A stretch of 16,778 nt of DNA, from the NCBI GenBank assembly GCA_002298075.1, contig DBLW01000131.1:1-16778 (forward strand), written 5' to 3'. The notes below the pieces were generated by a model. It did not search any database, had not been told where the DNA came from, and saw nothing but the letters and a program-made list of their open reading frames with translations. The translations under genes were made by a program, and so were the position numbers. The DNA comes from Bacteroidales bacterium UBA714. GTDB lineage: Bacteria; Bacteroidota; Bacteroidia; Bacteroidales; UBA932. This document shows, one piece after another, positions 1 through 6,708 of the stretch (positions are counted from its first letter, which is position 1; each line of letters starts with the position of its first letter).

Positions 1-75
1 CAGGGTTTTCCCGGTGATCCCCTTTTTCAGTCAGCCCTTCGGTGTGCGTCTCGTGTGTGATAGGGGAGTGAAAAG

Positions 76-110
76 AAAAACGCCCTTACAGCAATCTGTA
101 AAGGCGTTTC
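76..110 (-). terminator. Rho-independent terminator of the tRNA-Asp/tRNA-Val unit
   Basis: A hairpin lies just downstream (minus strand) of tRNA-Val. The arms at 78-90 and 97-109 pair over 12 of 13 positions with one mismatch, around a 6-nt loop. On the minus strand it runs straight into a T-rich stretch (complement of the A-rich 71-80). Its place immediately after the last tRNA fits the end of the tRNA transcript. Confidence 0.8.
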
Positions 111-112
111 TT

Positions 113-190
113 TGGTGGGAGCAGAGGGAGTCGAACCCCCGACCCTCTGCTTGTAAGGCAGACGCTCTGAACCAACTGAGCTATGCTCCC
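113..190 (-). tRNA. tRNA-Val (anticodon TAC), 3' CCA encoded
   Basis: Read on the minus strand, the gene folds as a cloverleaf. The acceptor arm GGGAGCA pairs with TGCTCCC, and the D arm contains AGTTGGTT. The anticodon stem TCTGC/GCAGA carries the loop CTTACAA, so the anticodon is TAC, which reads GUA valine codons. The T loop is TTCGACT. The discriminator A (116) is followed by an encoded CCA (115-113). The neighbouring tRNA-Asp lies 26 bp upstream with no promoter between them, so the two are probably cut from one transcript. Confidence 0.97.
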
Positions 191-216
191 GACTTTCAAA
201 AGAACTTGTTCTTTTG

Positions 217-290
217 CGGTGCGGACGGGACTCGAACCCGCGACCCCCGGCGTGACAGGCCGGTATTCTAACCAGCTGAACTACCGCACC
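217..290 (-). tRNA. tRNA-Asp (anticodon GTC)
   Basis: Read on the minus strand, the acceptor arm GGTGCGG pairs with CCGCACC. The D arm contains AGCTGGTTAGAA. The anticodon loop CTGTCAC gives anticodon GTC, which reads GAC and GAU aspartate codons. The T loop is TTCGAGT. The discriminator is G (217), as is usual for tRNA-Asp. No CCA is encoded here, unlike the adjacent tRNA-Val, so it must be added after transcription. It is the first gene after the promoter at 331-361. Confidence 0.97.
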
Positions 291-330
291 ATTTTGTTCA
301 GTCTTTATGCGTTTTTCTTGAACGCGGATG

Positions 331-361
331 CAAAGGTACGCAAAAAATCCGAACCTCCAAA
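331..361 (-). promoter_or_regulatory. Bacteroidota-type promoter for the tRNA unit
   Basis: On the minus strand a TTTG (-33 element, 361-358) is followed after exactly 19 nt by TACCTTTG (-7 element, 338-331). This fits the known Bacteroides sigma consensus TTTG-N19-21-TAnnTTTG. It lies about 40 nt before the mature 5' end of tRNA-Asp, leaving a short leader. It is the cleanest promoter in the window and serves as an internal reference for the others. Confidence 0.82.
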
Positions 362-391
362 TTTTTTCGAACTTTTTTGATGATTTTTTGC

Positions 392-428
392 AAAAAAAAT
401 GACGGCGGGCCTGTCCTGGTCCGCCGTC
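392..428 (-). terminator. Rho-independent terminator of hsp20
   Basis: An 8-bp perfect stem (GACGGCGG at 401-408 with CCGCCGTC at 421-428) encloses a 12-nt loop. On the minus strand it is followed by a T run (complement of the A run 392-399). It lies about 57 bp downstream of the hsp20 stop codon and upstream of the tRNA promoter, separating the two units. Confidence 0.85.
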
Positions 429-484
429 TGGTGAAGTTCGGAATCTGAAAAACAATGAAAATCAATGTATTCAGGGCGCAATCG

Positions 485-916
485 CTATTTCACCTCAATT
501 GCGCGCTTTTTTTCGTCTTTTTCAGTCTCATGTGCTTTCGGAATCATGACTTTCAGAACTCCGTCGCTTACCTTTGCTTCAATTTTTTCTTTGTCGGCGT
601 TCTCAGGCAGTATGAGAGTCTGATGGAATTTGGAGTAGGAAAACTCTTTGCGGAGATAGTGGCCCTCTTTCTTTTCTTCTTCCTCTTTCTTTTTTTCCAT
701 TTCAATCTCAAGATTCCCGTCCCTGTTGATGTGGACTTTGAAATCTTCCTTCGTAGTTCCGGGAGCGGCAAGCTCAAGTTTGTAGCCTCGATCTTCTTCT
801 ATTACATTTATGGCCGGAACTGAACTGCCGGATTTGTCAAGTGCGCCGTTCTCGAAGAAATCATTGAAGAAATCCGGAAGCCAGCTTTGACTGTTCAATT
901 TTCGTGTAGGTAACAT
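485..916 (-). CDS. Small heat-shock protein, Hsp20/alpha-crystallin family
   Basis: This 143-residue protein is a cytoplasmic ATP-independent chaperone that should hold unfolding proteins for later refolding. The N-terminal arm contains the hydrophobic WLPDFFNDFF segment (residues 12-21). The alpha-crystallin domain spans roughly residues 33-127 and contains the family hallmark A-x4-GVL (A114, G119-L121). The C-terminal tail holds an I-x-V anchor (I140, V142) used for oligomer assembly. A Lys/Glu-rich stretch lies at about 75-85. Length and domain order are ordinary for bacterial Hsp20. The ATG at 916 is the only sensible start; it is preceded by an A-rich stretch with no clear Shine-Dalgarno, common in Bacteroidota. 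The gene stands alone, with its own terminator. I saw no CIRCE element or convincing promoter upstream. Confidence 0.95.
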   Translation of the reverse strand: MLPTRKLNSQSWLPDFFNDFFENGALDKSGSSVPAINVIEEDRGYKLELAAPGTTKEDFKVHINRDGNLEIEMEKKKEEEEKKEGHYLRKEFSYSKFHQTLILPENADKEKIEAKVSDGVLKVMIPKAHETEKDEKKRAIEVK

Positions 917-1092
917 TTTTTTCTTGTTTTATTTATTTGTTTGTCCGTTCGTTGTGCAATTACATTTTGAATGTTATGCGGGACGTGAAATATCAATATC
1001 CAGGCCATCTCCATATCAAGTATGAGGTAAATTTACTTATATTTGGGCTGACGCTCATATATACGCCCGGTCTCGGCAGAGTGAAAATAAAT

Positions 1093-1124
1093 TTTGTCTC
1101 TGCTCTCAACTTTGGCTATATTTG
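1093..1124 (+). promoter_or_regulatory. Promoter in repeat copy A
   Basis: TTTG at 1093-1096 is followed after 20 nt by TATATTTG at 1117-1124, a perfect match to the Bacteroides promoter consensus, pointing at uvrA. The arms GCAGAG (1076-1081) and CTCTGC (1098-1103) form an inverted repeat around the -33 element. A transcript from here would begin near 1131, inside or just after the GTCC-TGC-GGAC dyad, giving a uvrA leader of about 280 nt. Confidence 0.65.
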
Positions 1125-1171
1125 TCCTGCGGACATATATACGCTTGTGTCTCGGCAGAGTGAAAATAAGT

Positions 1172-1203
1172 TTTGTCCCTGCTCTCGACTTTGGCTATAT
1201 TTG
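1172..1203 (+). promoter_or_regulatory. Promoter in repeat copy B
   Basis: TTTG at 1172-1175 and TATATTTG at 1196-1203 are 20 nt apart, the same arrangement as in copy A. The bracketing inverted repeat is GCAGAG (1155-1160) with CCCTGC (1177-1182), which has one mismatch relative to copy A. Confidence 0.65.
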
Positions 1204-1250
1204 TCCTGCGGACATATATACGCTTGCGTCTCGGCAGAGTGAAAATAAAT

Positions 1251-1282
1251 TTTCCCTCTGCTCTCGACTTTGGCTATATTTG
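1251..1282 (+). promoter_or_regulatory. Partly degenerate promoter in repeat copy C
   Basis: The -7 element TATATTTG (1275-1282) is intact, but the -33 position reads TTTC (1251-1254) instead of TTTG. The inverted repeat GCAGAG/CTCTGC (1234-1239, 1256-1261) is perfect here, so the arms are kept where the promoter element itself has decayed. Confidence 0.45.
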
Positions 1283-1320
1283 CATATGTACGGTGTGGTT
1301 TCGGCATAATCAAAGTGAAC

Positions 1321-1353
1321 TTTGTTTCTGCTTTCGGCATTTTCGTATATTAT
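1321..1353 (+). promoter_or_regulatory. uvrA-proximal promoter candidate (diverged copy D)
   Basis: TTTG at 1321-1324 is followed after 21 nt by TATATTAT (1346-1353), a partial match to TAnnTTTG. The -33 TTTG forms one end of a 14-bp dyad, CAAAGT-GA-ACTTTG (1311-1324). A start near 1360 would give a uvrA leader of about 50 nt to the ATG at 1410. TTTCGGCAT occurs twice here (1299-1307 and 1332-1340). Confidence 0.4.
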
Positions 1354-1409
1354 ATAATATGGCAAGGCTGTTGTCTGCATGGTGTACTAAACACACATTG
1401 GGTAAAGGA

Positions 1410-4295
1410 ATGAAAGAAGAAGGAAATATTATAGTAAGGAAGGCGAGGGTGAATAATCTTAAGGATGTGACTGTTGAGATTCCTCGCGGTAAATTCGTTG
1501 TCATAACAGGAATATCCGGTTCAGGAAAGTCCTCGTTGGCGTTCGATACTCTTTTTGCAGAGGGGCAGAGACGTTTTGCGGAGAGTCTCTCTTCTTATGC
1601 CCGCCAGTTTCTTGGAAGAATGTCCAAGCCTGATGTCGAGCTTATCGAGGGAATACCGCCAGCGATAGCCATAGAGCAGAAGGTCAATACGAGGAATCCG
1701 CGCTCAACCATTGCTACCAGCACGGAGATATATGATTATCTTAGAATAATATTCGCGCGCATAGGAAGGACATTCTCTCCAATTTCGGGTAAGGAGGTGA
1801 AATGCAATACTATAAATGATGTTATGTCGTATGTCCTGGAAGGGGAAGCTTCGACAGCCTATATTCTTGCGGATTTGCAGTGGAGTGGCCGTGACGATAA
1901 GGTGGAGCTTATGCTGGCGCTGAAAGAGGAGGGATATTCCCGTTTGTTTACAGACAAGGCTGTGAGAATCGAGGATGTGATGAAGCATGCGCAGGACGGG
2001 GACTATCCTGAGGATGCATTTCTGCTGGTTGACAGACTTCGGATACCTCGCATTAAAGACGGGCTGCCTGTAATGGAGGACGGGACTGACTTGCCTCAGA
2101 CTGAATGGGATGACCTTAATACCAGGCTTCATGCGTCTGTAGATACCGCATTCAGCAAAGGAAACGGTACAATGTATGTCCTCAAGGAGTCTGTGCGGGC
2201 TGACGATGCAAGACTGGAAGAGGTGAGGGGCAAGTTTGTGAACAGGTTCGAAGCGGACGGAATGGAGTTCAGCCGTCCGGACGAATATATGTTCAGTTTC
2301 AATAGCCCTTTGGGGGCATGTCCCGTATGCGGAGGACTCGGGCAGATAATAGGCATAAGTGAGGATCTTGTGATACCGGACAAGAGCAAGACAATATATG
2401 ACGGAGCTATTGCATGCTGGCGGGGAGACAAGATGGGCTGGTTCAGAGATCAGCTTGTGCGTAATTCGGAGAGATACGGCATCCCTATTTTCGAACCTTA
2501 CTGCAACCTGAGCCAGAAAGTGCGTGATATTATATGGAAAGGTCATCAGGGTGCGACCGAAGAGGAATCCGTGGTGGGACTTGACGAATTTTTCAGGTGG
2601 GTCGAATCTAACCGCTACAAGATACAGTACAAATACATGCTGAGCCGGTATTCCGGAAAAACGGTGTGCCATAACTGCGGAGGAAGCCGTCTTCGTCCGG
2701 AGGCTTTGTATGTCAAGGTCGGAGGCAAGAACATACATGAGCTGCTGAGCATGAATGTGGCCCAGCTGCTTGATTTTTTCGGACATTTGGAATTGACTTC
2801 GCACGAGCACTCCATAGTCTCGAAAGCCGTGGAGGAAATAGTCTCTCGCCTGAAATATATTGATGAGGTCGGTTTGGGATATCTGACATTGAACAGGACT
2901 TCGAATACTCTCTCGGGAGGTGAAAGCCAGAGGATTAATCTTGTTACTGCCCTTGGAAGTTCCTTGGTGGGCTCGTTGTATATTCTTGATGAGCCGAGCA
3001 TCGGTCTTCATCCACGTGATACGGAACGCCTGATTGCTGTTCTGAAAAGGCTTCGGGACATAGGCAACACTGTAGTTGTGGTTGAGCATGACGAGGAAAT
3101 AATGAAGGCAGCTGACATTCTGATAGACATAGGTCCGAAGGCCGGAGTGAATGGCGGGGAAATTGTTTTCGAGGGAAAGATAGGGGAGAATGTGTCCGGC
3201 AGCGGCAGCGAAAGGTCTCTCACACTTCAGTATCTTGAAGGCAAAAGGGCAAGATATGTCCGTAAGAAGCGCAAATGGACATCTTCAATAACTGTTGAAG
3301 GTGCGATGGAGCATAATCTCAAGGATATCACCGTCAAGTTTCCTCTTGGAGTCCTGACTGTCGTTACAGGAGTCAGCGGAAGCGGGAAATCATCCCTTGT
3401 CGGCGATATTTTGTATCCTGCTGTTTATCGCCATCTTAATCATACCGGCTCGGCTCCCGGCACTTTCCGTGGCCTTTCAGGCAATCTTGACAAAATCTCC
3501 CAGGTTGAGTATGTTGACCAGAACCCTATCGGTAAGAGCTCGAGGTCAAATGCTGTGACTTATCTGAAGATATATGATGATATCCGAAAGCTTTTGTCAG
3601 ATCAGCAATATGCAAAAATCAATGGCTACACTCCGTCACACTTCTCTTTCAACATGGATGGTGGACGTTGCCCTGAGTGTCAGGGAGAAGGCTTTGTGAA
3701 AATAGGCATGCAGTTTATGGCGGACGTCTCAATGGTATGTGAGGCATGCGGAGGCAAAAGATTCAAGCCTGATATCCTTGAGGTAAGGTACAAGGGCATG
3801 AATATAGACGATATACTTAACATGAGCGTCGAGGAGGCCATAGCATTTTTCAAGGAACAGGAGGAACCAGTGGCAAAAAGGATTGCTGAAAGGCTCCAGC
3901 CTTTGATGGATGTCGGTTTGTCTTATATTAAGCTCGGCCAAAGCAGCAGCACGCTTTCCGGAGGCGAGAGCCAGAGGATAAAGCTAGCGTGGTTCCTTTC
4001 GATGACGGATACATCTTCCAAATCAAAGCCGCAGAAAGTGCTTTTCATTTTTGATGAACCTACCACGGGCCTTCATTTCTATGATGTTGAGAAATTGCTC
4101 AGATCTTTTGACGCTCTTCTTTCAAAAGGGCATTCAATAGTTGTCGTCGAGCATAATCCTGATGTCATAAGGTCAGCCGACTGGGTTATAGACCTTGGTC
4201 CGGAAGCCGGTGACGGCGGAGGAGACATCGTATATGAAGGTACGCCTGAGGACATGCAAGGATGCAACGGTTCATATACCGCCAGATACTTGTAA
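1410..4295 (+). CDS. uvrA: Excinuclease ABC subunit A (UvrA)
   Basis: UvrA is the damage-sensing ATPase of nucleotide excision repair. As a dimer it scans DNA and loads UvrB at lesions. From the ATG at 1410 the protein has 961 residues, near the family norm of about 940. It contains two ABC modules. Module one has Walker A GISGSGKSS from residue 34, CxxC pairs at C304/C307 and C420/C423, signature LSGGESQ at 501-507 and Walker B ending D527-E528. Module two has Walker A GVSGSGKSS at 654-662, the zinc finger C754-x2-C757-x19-C777-x2-C780, signature LSGGESQ at 849-855 and Walker B ending D882-E883. The frame stays open upstream with an ATG at 1359, but family homology starts at about MKEEG and AAAGGA directly precedes 1410, so I chose 1410. 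The gene is monocistronic and converges with the fimbrial-like operon, 27 bp apart. Its upstream region is the repeat-promoter array. Confidence 0.97.
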   Translation: MKEEGNIIVRKARVNNLKDVTVEIPRGKFVVITGISGSGKSSLAFDTLFAEGQRRFAESLSSYARQFLGRMSKPDVELIEGIPPAIAIEQKVNTRNPRSTIATSTEIYDYLRIIFARIGRTFSPISGKEVKCNTINDVMSYVLEGEASTAYILADLQWSGRDDKVELMLALKEEGYSRLFTDKAVRIEDVMKHAQDGDYPEDAFLLVDRLRIPRIKDGLPVMEDGTDLPQTEWDDLNTRLHASVDTAFSKGNGTMYVLKESVRADDARLEEVRGKFVNRFEADGMEFSRPDEYMFSFNSPLGACPVCGGLGQIIGISEDLVIPDKSKTIYDGAIACWRGDKMGWFRDQLVRNSERYGIPIFEPYCNLSQKVRDIIWKGHQGATEEESVVGLDEFFRWVESNRYKIQYKYMLSRYSGKTVCHNCGGSRLRPEALYVKVGGKNIHELLSMNVAQLLDFFGHLELTSHEHSIVSKAVEEIVSRLKYIDEVGLGYLTLNRTSNTLSGGESQRINLVTALGSSLVGSLYILDEPSIGLHPRDTERLIAVLKRLRDIGNTVVVVEHDEEIMKAADILIDIGPKAGVNGGEIVFEGKIGENVSGSGSERSLTLQYLEGKRARYVRKKRKWTSSITVEGAMEHNLKDITVKFPLGVLTVVTGVSGSGKSSLVGDILYPAVYRHLNHTGSAPGTFRGLSGNLDKISQVEYVDQNPIGKSSRSNAVTYLKIYDDIRKLLSDQQYAKINGYTPSHFSFNMDGGRCPECQGEGFVKIGMQFMADVSMVCEACGGKRFKPDILEVRYKGMNIDDILNMSVEEAIAFFKEQEEPVAKRIAERLQPLMDVGLSYIKLGQSSSTLSGGESQRIKLAWFLSMTDTSSKSKPQKVLFIFDEPTTGLHFYDVEKLLRSFDALLSKGHSIVVVEHNPDVIRSADWVIDLGPEAGDGGGDIVYEGTPEDMQGCNGSYTARYL

Positions 4296-4322
4296 TGCCG
4301 CTTATACATGCTCTTCTTTAAT

Positions 4323-5633
4323 TTATGAGTCATCTGCTGGCGGCAGGTTGACTTCTATTATGAATAGTGCGCTTTCGTTGACGGGAGGGCCTGCTTCCAT
4401 GTATATCAGACCTCTTCCCGGACCGGTGAGTTCCAGTGTCGCACCATGCCCGTCTTCATCAAGGGTATAGCTGTAGATGCCCTTGGCCTTGTCATCCTCC
4501 ATGTATTCTGTACCGGCATTGAAAGGAGCGTATGCCGGCGTGAACTCGCACCAGATATGTATCCGGTCTCCTATGTCGCCTCTTATATAGCTTGACGGAT
4601 ATGCACGGAAACTTGGAGGTATTGCAGGTGAAAGCCCGCTTTTGTCAACTCTCCATCCGCCATCGTGGAGCCCGTCATCTTCCGGGCATACTGTTATAGT
4701 GTACAGGCAATTCCGTTCCACGTCAAGGTTGGAAGTTCCGTCTCCAAGATAGAACCTGTATATCAGCCTCTTACCGTCAGTCTTGTACTCTTCTGACATA
4801 TAGTCAAACTCCATCTCAATGTATGAGCATATGTCTCTCATGTGGTCATCTTCCGAGAAAACCTTGTCCTTGCTGTCTGTGATTTCTTCCGGAAAATCCC
4901 CCTGCATGTTTTCAAGCATGTAAAGTGAAACTTCTTTGCTGATACCTATGCCCCCTGGACCGTTAGTGTTCAGCTCTTGGGTTTCCATGTCATTGCGGCT
5001 GAACCCTGCCGCAAAGCAGTCATCTCTGTCCATGACCTTGCTTTTCCCGAATACTCTTACTGATTTGGGACAATTGCCGACCTTTACTGATCTCACGTCC
5101 ATCTTGACGTTTTCTGATAGTCTGCTCCTGTCCATTCTTATGTTTATCTTGGACATAAGGCGTATGAGCTGAAGGCTGAGTGTCATTCCGCTCTCTATAA
5201 ATATGTCCTTTTCTTGCGCATACATCGGGATTCCCTCCCTGTATTCATCCGGATAGGCCAGATGATAGCGTATCTCTGAAAGTTCACTGATATGTGAGAC
5301 ATTGACCCTATATCCGAAATTGGCGCAAGCACAGAATGTATATCTCCTCCCTTTCACAAGGTTTACTTTGCATCCTCCGGCACCGTTGCCCAGCCACAGG
5401 GATTCCTCAGCGTCTCCATTTTCGTCAAATATGATGAGGCTTACATCCGTTATGCGCTCCTCGTCTGGATTGATTGCCTTGGTGTCAAGGCTTCCGGTCA
5501 TGTATGAGATATGTACCTCGACAGTTTCCCCATCATATCTCATATGCTCATCATTCAGTTCGGAGGAGCAGCCGGCAGTAATTAATGCAGCACATGTCAG
5601 AAGCGCACTCCGTATTCTTCTTTTGTATTCCAT
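4323..5633 (-). CDS. Cysteine-rich lipoprotein resembling the FimB/Mfa2 fimbrial anchor family
   Basis: This 436-residue protein has a lipoprotein signal: positive residues at 4-8, a hydrophobic stretch, and lipobox ITAGC with the lipidated Cys at 22. It should be exported and anchored in a membrane, probably the outer one. Family hints are the early strand-rich ITDVSLIIFDENG (61-73) followed by CACANFG (101-107), the motif YMLENMQG (238-245), and RFYLGDG...VERNCLYTITV (about 293-315). Similar motifs recur in Bacteroidales fimbrial anchor, tip and fimbrillin-like proteins. The mature part holds nine cysteines after Cys22, which is unusual for that group. The start codon (5633) lies inside the 3' end of the upstream gene (37-nt overlap) and has AGGA just before it, so translation is probably coupled. 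Family assignment is by motif, not alignment; the ligand or partner is unknown. Confidence 0.72.
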   Translation of the reverse strand: MEYKRRIRSALLTCAALITAGCSSELNDEHMRYDGETVEVHISYMTGSLDTKAINPDEERITDVSLIIFDENGDAEESLWLGNGAGGCKVNLVKGRRYTFCACANFGYRVNVSHISELSEIRYHLAYPDEYREGIPMYAQEKDIFIESGMTLSLQLIRLMSKINIRMDRSRLSENVKMDVRSVKVGNCPKSVRVFGKSKVMDRDDCFAAGFSRNDMETQELNTNGPGGIGISKEVSLYMLENMQGDFPEEITDSKDKVFSEDDHMRDICSYIEMEFDYMSEEYKTDGKRLIYRFYLGDGTSNLDVERNCLYTITVCPEDDGLHDGGWRVDKSGLSPAIPPSFRAYPSSYIRGDIGDRIHIWCEFTPAYAPFNAGTEYMEDDKAKGIYSYTLDEDGHGATLELTGPGRGLIYMEAGPPVNESALFIIEVNLPPADDS

Positions 5634-6706
5634 TCCTTGATTTCTAAGTTGATTTCCAAATCTTCTGCACTTACCGGAATGTCGGGGTCTGACGAACCTT
5701 TTCTCCGGATTTTCAAATCATAGACGTATCTGCAGTTTCGCTCTATCCCGCGTCCGTTGCCTTCCTGATGTACGGAGTTGCGATTTATGTCAATTGGCCA
5801 GTACCATGTGGAATCGCCTGCTTTTCCCTCAATGACAAGTCTTGTGAAAGGAGAACCCGGACTTTCCTGAGTGCCGCAATTGGGGTAGCACAGCAGTGTG
5901 ATGTCTGCTCTGAAAGTCTCTTTGCCTATTGGTCTGCCTATTACTTGGGCTATTATCCCGGGCTCTGAAAATTTCTCCAAATCATCGTGGCACAAGCATC
6001 CTGAATTTATTATGCGTTCCGGGGCAATGTCTCCTCCAGCCATTATCTTGCATGACGCGTTGACATTGGTCAGATACACTTTCACGTCTTTCAGTGTTTC
6101 TGCTGCATACGGCTTGCCTGAAAAATCACAACTGATGCTTCTTAATACAATTTCACTTGCAAGCCTTTCCATACATAGCGGGGCTGAAGCCGAACCGTCG
6201 TTTCCTGCTCTGACTCTGGTCTCTGCTGTCATCAGAGGATGTTCCTGATGCTCTTTTTCAAGTTCTGCCATGACATATGAAAGTGATTCACGTGAGTTTA
6301 TGCCTTTCCATTGGTCTCTGTCGCGTTGCGAGTTTGCGCAGACAGTTATCTTTTTGTCTCCGCTTCTTGATGCGATTTCAAGTATGCCCTCATCAGTGCC
6401 GCCAAATCTCTGGTAGCAGTCGAGCCTTTGCAAAGCATCGTCATTGAAGACGAAGATATCCATGTCGCTGATGGCATCCTTGTCGGACTTGAGGATTGTA
6501 ACCTTCACCGGAACACTGTCTGTTCCTGTTCCGGTGAAGGGCACATCCTGTCTCGGCCCGGGCTTGGCGCACCCGGGCAGCAGTACCGGGAGGATTACCA
6601 GCAAGGCGTAGTAGCCCAGAACGGGCAGGTTTAGATACCGGACTAGTCCGGCAAGAGAGTTAAAATGTGTGTAGAACTCCCGGTCTGTTTGTATGATATA
6701 TTTCAT
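5597..6706 (-). CDS. Cysteine-rich lipoprotein, second FimB/Mfa2-like protein
   Basis: A 369-residue protein with a hydrophobic segment at about residues 28-45 ending in LLPGC, a lipobox with the lipidated Cys at 46. The pre-lipobox region is long for a lipoprotein signal (usually about 18-25 residues). Even so, the ATG at 6706 is favoured because TAGGAATG overlaps the upstream stop codon, and no other Met precedes the hydrophobic core. The mature part shows features seen in Bacteroidales fimbrial anchor-type proteins: DMDIFVFNDD (81-90), ITVCANS (120-126), HPLMTA (156-161) and IERNCRYVYDLKIRRKG (321-337). It holds ten cysteines after Cys46. Paired with the next gene it looks like two anchor or tip paralogs, but no major pilin is seen. 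Function is inferred from motifs only. Confidence 0.7.
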   Translation of the reverse strand: MKYIIQTDREFYTHFNSLAGLVRYLNLPVLGYYALLVILPVLLPGCAKPGPRQDVPFTGTGTDSVPVKVTILKSDKDAISDMDIFVFNDDALQRLDCYQRFGGTDEGILEIASRSGDKKITVCANSQRDRDQWKGINSRESLSYVMAELEKEHQEHPLMTAETRVRAGNDGSASAPLCMERLASEIVLRSISCDFSGKPYAAETLKDVKVYLTNVNASCKIMAGGDIAPERIINSGCLCHDDLEKFSEPGIIAQVIGRPIGKETFRADITLLCYPNCGTQESPGSPFTRLVIEGKAGDSTWYWPIDINRNSVHQEGNGRGIERNCRYVYDLKIRRKGSSDPDIPVSAEDLEINLEIKEWNTKEEYGVRF

Positions 6707-6708
6707 TC

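Larger units (their letters stand above)
1038..1353 (+). repeat. Tandem array, 79-bp period, carrying serial promoters upstream of uvrA
   Basis: The landmark CTCGGCAGAG begins at 1072, 1151 and 1230, and TATATTTG begins at 1038, 1117, 1196 and 1275, in all cases exactly 79 bp apart. The units at 1072-1150 and 1151-1229 differ at only four positions. The third unit (from 1230) has lost 9 bp, the GTCC-TGC-GGAC segment, making it about 70 bp. A diverged fourth unit begins near 1300 and runs to the uvrA leader. A degenerate partial copy precedes the array (about 1036-1071). This accounts for most of the 490-bp gene-free stretch 917-1409; I see nothing else in 917-1035. The period is not a multiple of three and there is no conserved reading frame, so this is not coding. 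Confidence 0.93.

Noticed and set aside
1..75. Possible gene fragment at the left edge
   Set aside because: No frame with recognisable protein features; the open frames here run through the tRNA genes in antisense.
1038..1353. CRISPR array
   Set aside because: The units are contiguous near-identical repeats with no variable spacers, the unit is too long for a CRISPR repeat, and no cas gene is present.
937..1380. Short open frames across the 79-bp array on both strands
   Set aside because: Their length comes from the repeat itself; the period is not divisible by three, so the copies are read in different frames and give no stable protein repeat.
1359..1409. Earlier uvrA start at the ATG 1359
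   Set aside because: The added 17 residues do not resemble a UvrA N-terminus, and the proximal promoter would start transcription at about that base. It remains possible if the upstream promoters dominate.
1704..3089. A 461-codon open frame on the minus strand inside uvrA
   Set aside because: It is fully antisense to uvrA, whose frame carries all family motifs; its translation shows no recognisable domain and no ribosome binding site.
4296..4345. Inverted repeat TGCCGC/GCGGCA between uvrA and the converging operon
   Set aside because: Six-bp arms with a 38-nt loop and no T run do not make a convincing terminator, and one arm lies inside a coding region.
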